DNA of 6,863 bases. It comes from Candidatus Eiseniibacteriota bacterium. GTDB lineage: Bacteria > Orphanbacterota > Orphanbacteria > Orphanbacterales > Orphanbacteraceae. The position numbers and the translations under genes are program-made. A model generated the notes under the pieces. That model had not been told where the DNA came from and made no database searches. It was given only the letters and a program-made list of their open reading frames with translations. The DNA lies in assembly GCA_024276995.1 (NCBI GenBank), contig JAJRWB010000025.1, positions 1 through 6,863 of the forward strand. Reading direction: 5' to 3'. This document shows positions 6,314 through 6,863 of this stretch, one piece after another (within the stretch, counting starts at the first letter, position 1; each line of letters opens with the position of its first letter).

Positions 6314-6580
6314 ATGAAACGATCGAGATTCACGGAAGGGCAAATTGTTGCGATCCTGAAAGAAGCGGATGCCGGAGGCACGGTGAAAGACCTGTGCCGG
6401 CGGCATGGCATTTCTACAGCGGCGTATTACCAATGGAAGTCGAAATACGGCGGCCTTGAAGCCTCGGACCTCAAGCGGCTGAAGGAACTCGAGCATGAGA
6501 ACAGTCGGTTAGAGAAGATGTATGCCGATCTGTCGCTCGAGAATCACGCCCTGAAAGACCTCATCGACCGAAAGCTTTAA
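6314..6580 (+). CDS. IS3-family transposase OrfA (helix-turn-helix protein)
   Basis: The 88-residue protein begins [18 protein letters not shown]. This is the typical opening of OrfA in the IS3 family (HTH_Tnp_1), closest in style to the IS407/IS51/IS2 types. The helix-turn-helix is about residues 18-42 ([11 protein letters not shown], then [11 protein letters not shown]). Residues 47-88 form a leucine-rich coiled coil ([21 protein letters not shown]), used for multimerisation with OrfA or OrfAB. OrfA binds the IS ends and, alone, usually tempers transposition; the active enzyme is the OrfAB frameshift fusion. Length and both ends look complete, and it stops at TAA 6578-6580. The downstream orfB lies in the -1 frame, as the family requires, but is broken, so no active transposase is expected from this copy. 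Confidence 0.92.
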   Translation: MKRSRFTEGQIVAILKEADAGGTVKDLCRRHGISTAAYYQWKSKYGGLEASDLKRLKELEHENSRLEKMYADLSLENHALKDLIDRKL

Positions 6581-6620
6581 GGCCACCAGGGAAACGGGAG
6601 GCGGCCTCGTTCCTGGTGGC
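6571..6620 (+). promoter_or_regulatory. Programmed -1 ribosomal frameshift signal of the IS3 element
   Basis: The orfA codons CGA AAG contain the slippery tetramer A_AAG (6571-6574). Slipping back one base reads AAA GCT and enters the orfB frame four bases before the orfA stop. A 9-bp perfect stem, GCCACCAGG (6582-6590) with CCTGGTGGC (6612-6620), begins 7 bases after the slippery site, which suits a stimulator. Inner pairs AACG/CGTT (6593-6596 with 6608-6611) and AGG/CCT (6599-6601 with 6605-6607) can extend it. Confidence 0.65.
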
Positions 6621-6726
6621 AGAACATGGGCTGAGCAAGAAGAAGGCGTGCGCCGCGGTGGGCTTGTCCCGTGCCGCCTTCTACCGACCGGGACCGAGTG
6701 GTGAGCGTGACGGTCCGGTGATCGAA
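6571..6726 (+). pseudogene. IS3-family transposase OrfB, N-terminal fragment
   Basis: The frame reads [20 protein letters not shown], then [20 protein letters not shown] and GERDGPVIE. This is the standard beginning of IS3 OrfB (HTH_21 region: ALKPA-x-x-R, then RRAC-x-x-VG-x-SR-x-x-YY). It is in the -1 frame relative to orfA and has no ATG; GTG 6616 is internal, so expression would need frameshifting. Similarity ends after VIE (6718-6726), where relatives continue AL-x-x-L and later the DDE catalytic core. The rve domain is therefore absent. The frame stays open and runs on into integron-integrase sequence, so a hybrid protein could be made. Confidence 0.82.
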
Positions 6727-6863
6727 AAAGGGGCGGGATGGGTCGAACTCCCCGGCGCGCTCCAACGGAAATACGCCAACGCCGGCAGAGATTGGGCCTG
6801 GCAGTGGGTCTTCCCCGCCACACGCATCTATACCGACCGCGAAACCGGCGAGAAACGCCGGCA
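6727..6863 (+). pseudogene. intI: Integron integrase (IntI) internal fragment, fused in frame to OrfB and cut by the window edge
   Basis: The same frame as orfB encodes [20 protein letters not shown], then [16 protein letters not shown] and RETGEKRR. This is the region typical of integron integrases (LP-x-AL-x-x-KYPNA, then W-x-WQ-x-VFPA), including the extra IntI-specific helix that ordinary tyrosine recombinases lack. The following HHLHE segment, the second catalytic box (H-x-LRH-S) and the tyrosine would lie to the right of the window. The N-terminal SAM-like domain and the first catalytic arginine are missing, so this copy should not recombine attI/attC sites. The residues seen are well conserved with no stop or frameshift, which points to a recent break. 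An intact or chimeric assembly is the alternative. Confidence 0.8.

Larger units (their letters stand above)
6243..6729 (+). mobile_element. 3'-truncated IS3-family insertion sequence
   Basis: A left terminus probably begins near 6243: TAAGCTTCCCCTGAATTGAG resembles IS2/IS3-type left ends, which have a C-run followed by TGAAT. It is followed by a complete orfA, a -1 frameshift signal and the first about 50 codons of orfB. IS3 similarity stops near 6726, where integron-integrase coding begins. The DDE catalytic part of orfB and the right inverted repeat are absent, so the element cannot move by itself. No target-site duplication can be checked without the right end. The stretch 6241-6300 has 28 G/C in 60 bases, far below the neighbouring genes. 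Confidence 0.75.

Overview
The window is GC-rich DNA with every supported gene on the + strand. It looks like a Gram-negative bacterium: there is an outer-membrane lipid A deacylase (LpxR/DUF2219), a periplasmic 5'-nucleotidase-type enzyme with a signal peptide, and a polytopic glycosyltransferase-like protein with TPR repeats. The gene mix and base composition would fit an uncultured FCB-type lineage or a similar high-GC phylum. That placement is inference; nothing here fixes the taxon.

Layout. (1) 1-506: C-terminal end of an HDOD-like regulatory protein that starts before the window. (2) 555-1583: LpxR-type deacylase, overlapping by 4 bases a class I SAM-dependent methyltransferase (1580-2359), so these two form one translationally coupled unit. 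(3) A short gap with a good -10 box and a strong ribosome binding site leads into a UshA/CD73-family metallophosphoesterase (2488-4059). This is followed closely by a TMTC-like membrane protein with about seven TPRs (4114-6087, possibly from 4075). Most of this part concerns the cell envelope: lipid A trimming, periplasmic phosphoester hydrolysis and probable glycan transfer at the membrane. (4) 6088-6863: a lower-GC accessory patch. It holds a gene-free stretch, sequence resembling two IS3-family termini back to back, an intact IS3 orfA with a strong RBS, a complete-looking -1 frameshift signal, and an orfB that stops matching IS3 transposase after about 50 codons.

The most striking point is the last about 135 bases. 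In the same open frame as orfB, the sequence switches to the integron-integrase-specific region of IntI ([16 protein letters not shown], then [13 protein letters not shown]). Both genes are truncated at the junction: orfB has lost its DDE catalytic part, and intI has lost its N-terminal domain and first catalytic arginine. This suggests that an IS3 element and an integron integrase were joined by a deletion, and that integron sequence continues beyond the right edge. An assembly chimera cannot be excluded from sequence alone.

Second-tier observations: a terminator-shaped hairpin inside the first codons of lpxR, a possible leaderless start for lpxR, and changed signature residues in both the nucleotidase and the TMTC-like protein. 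No tRNA, rRNA or CRISPR array was seen.
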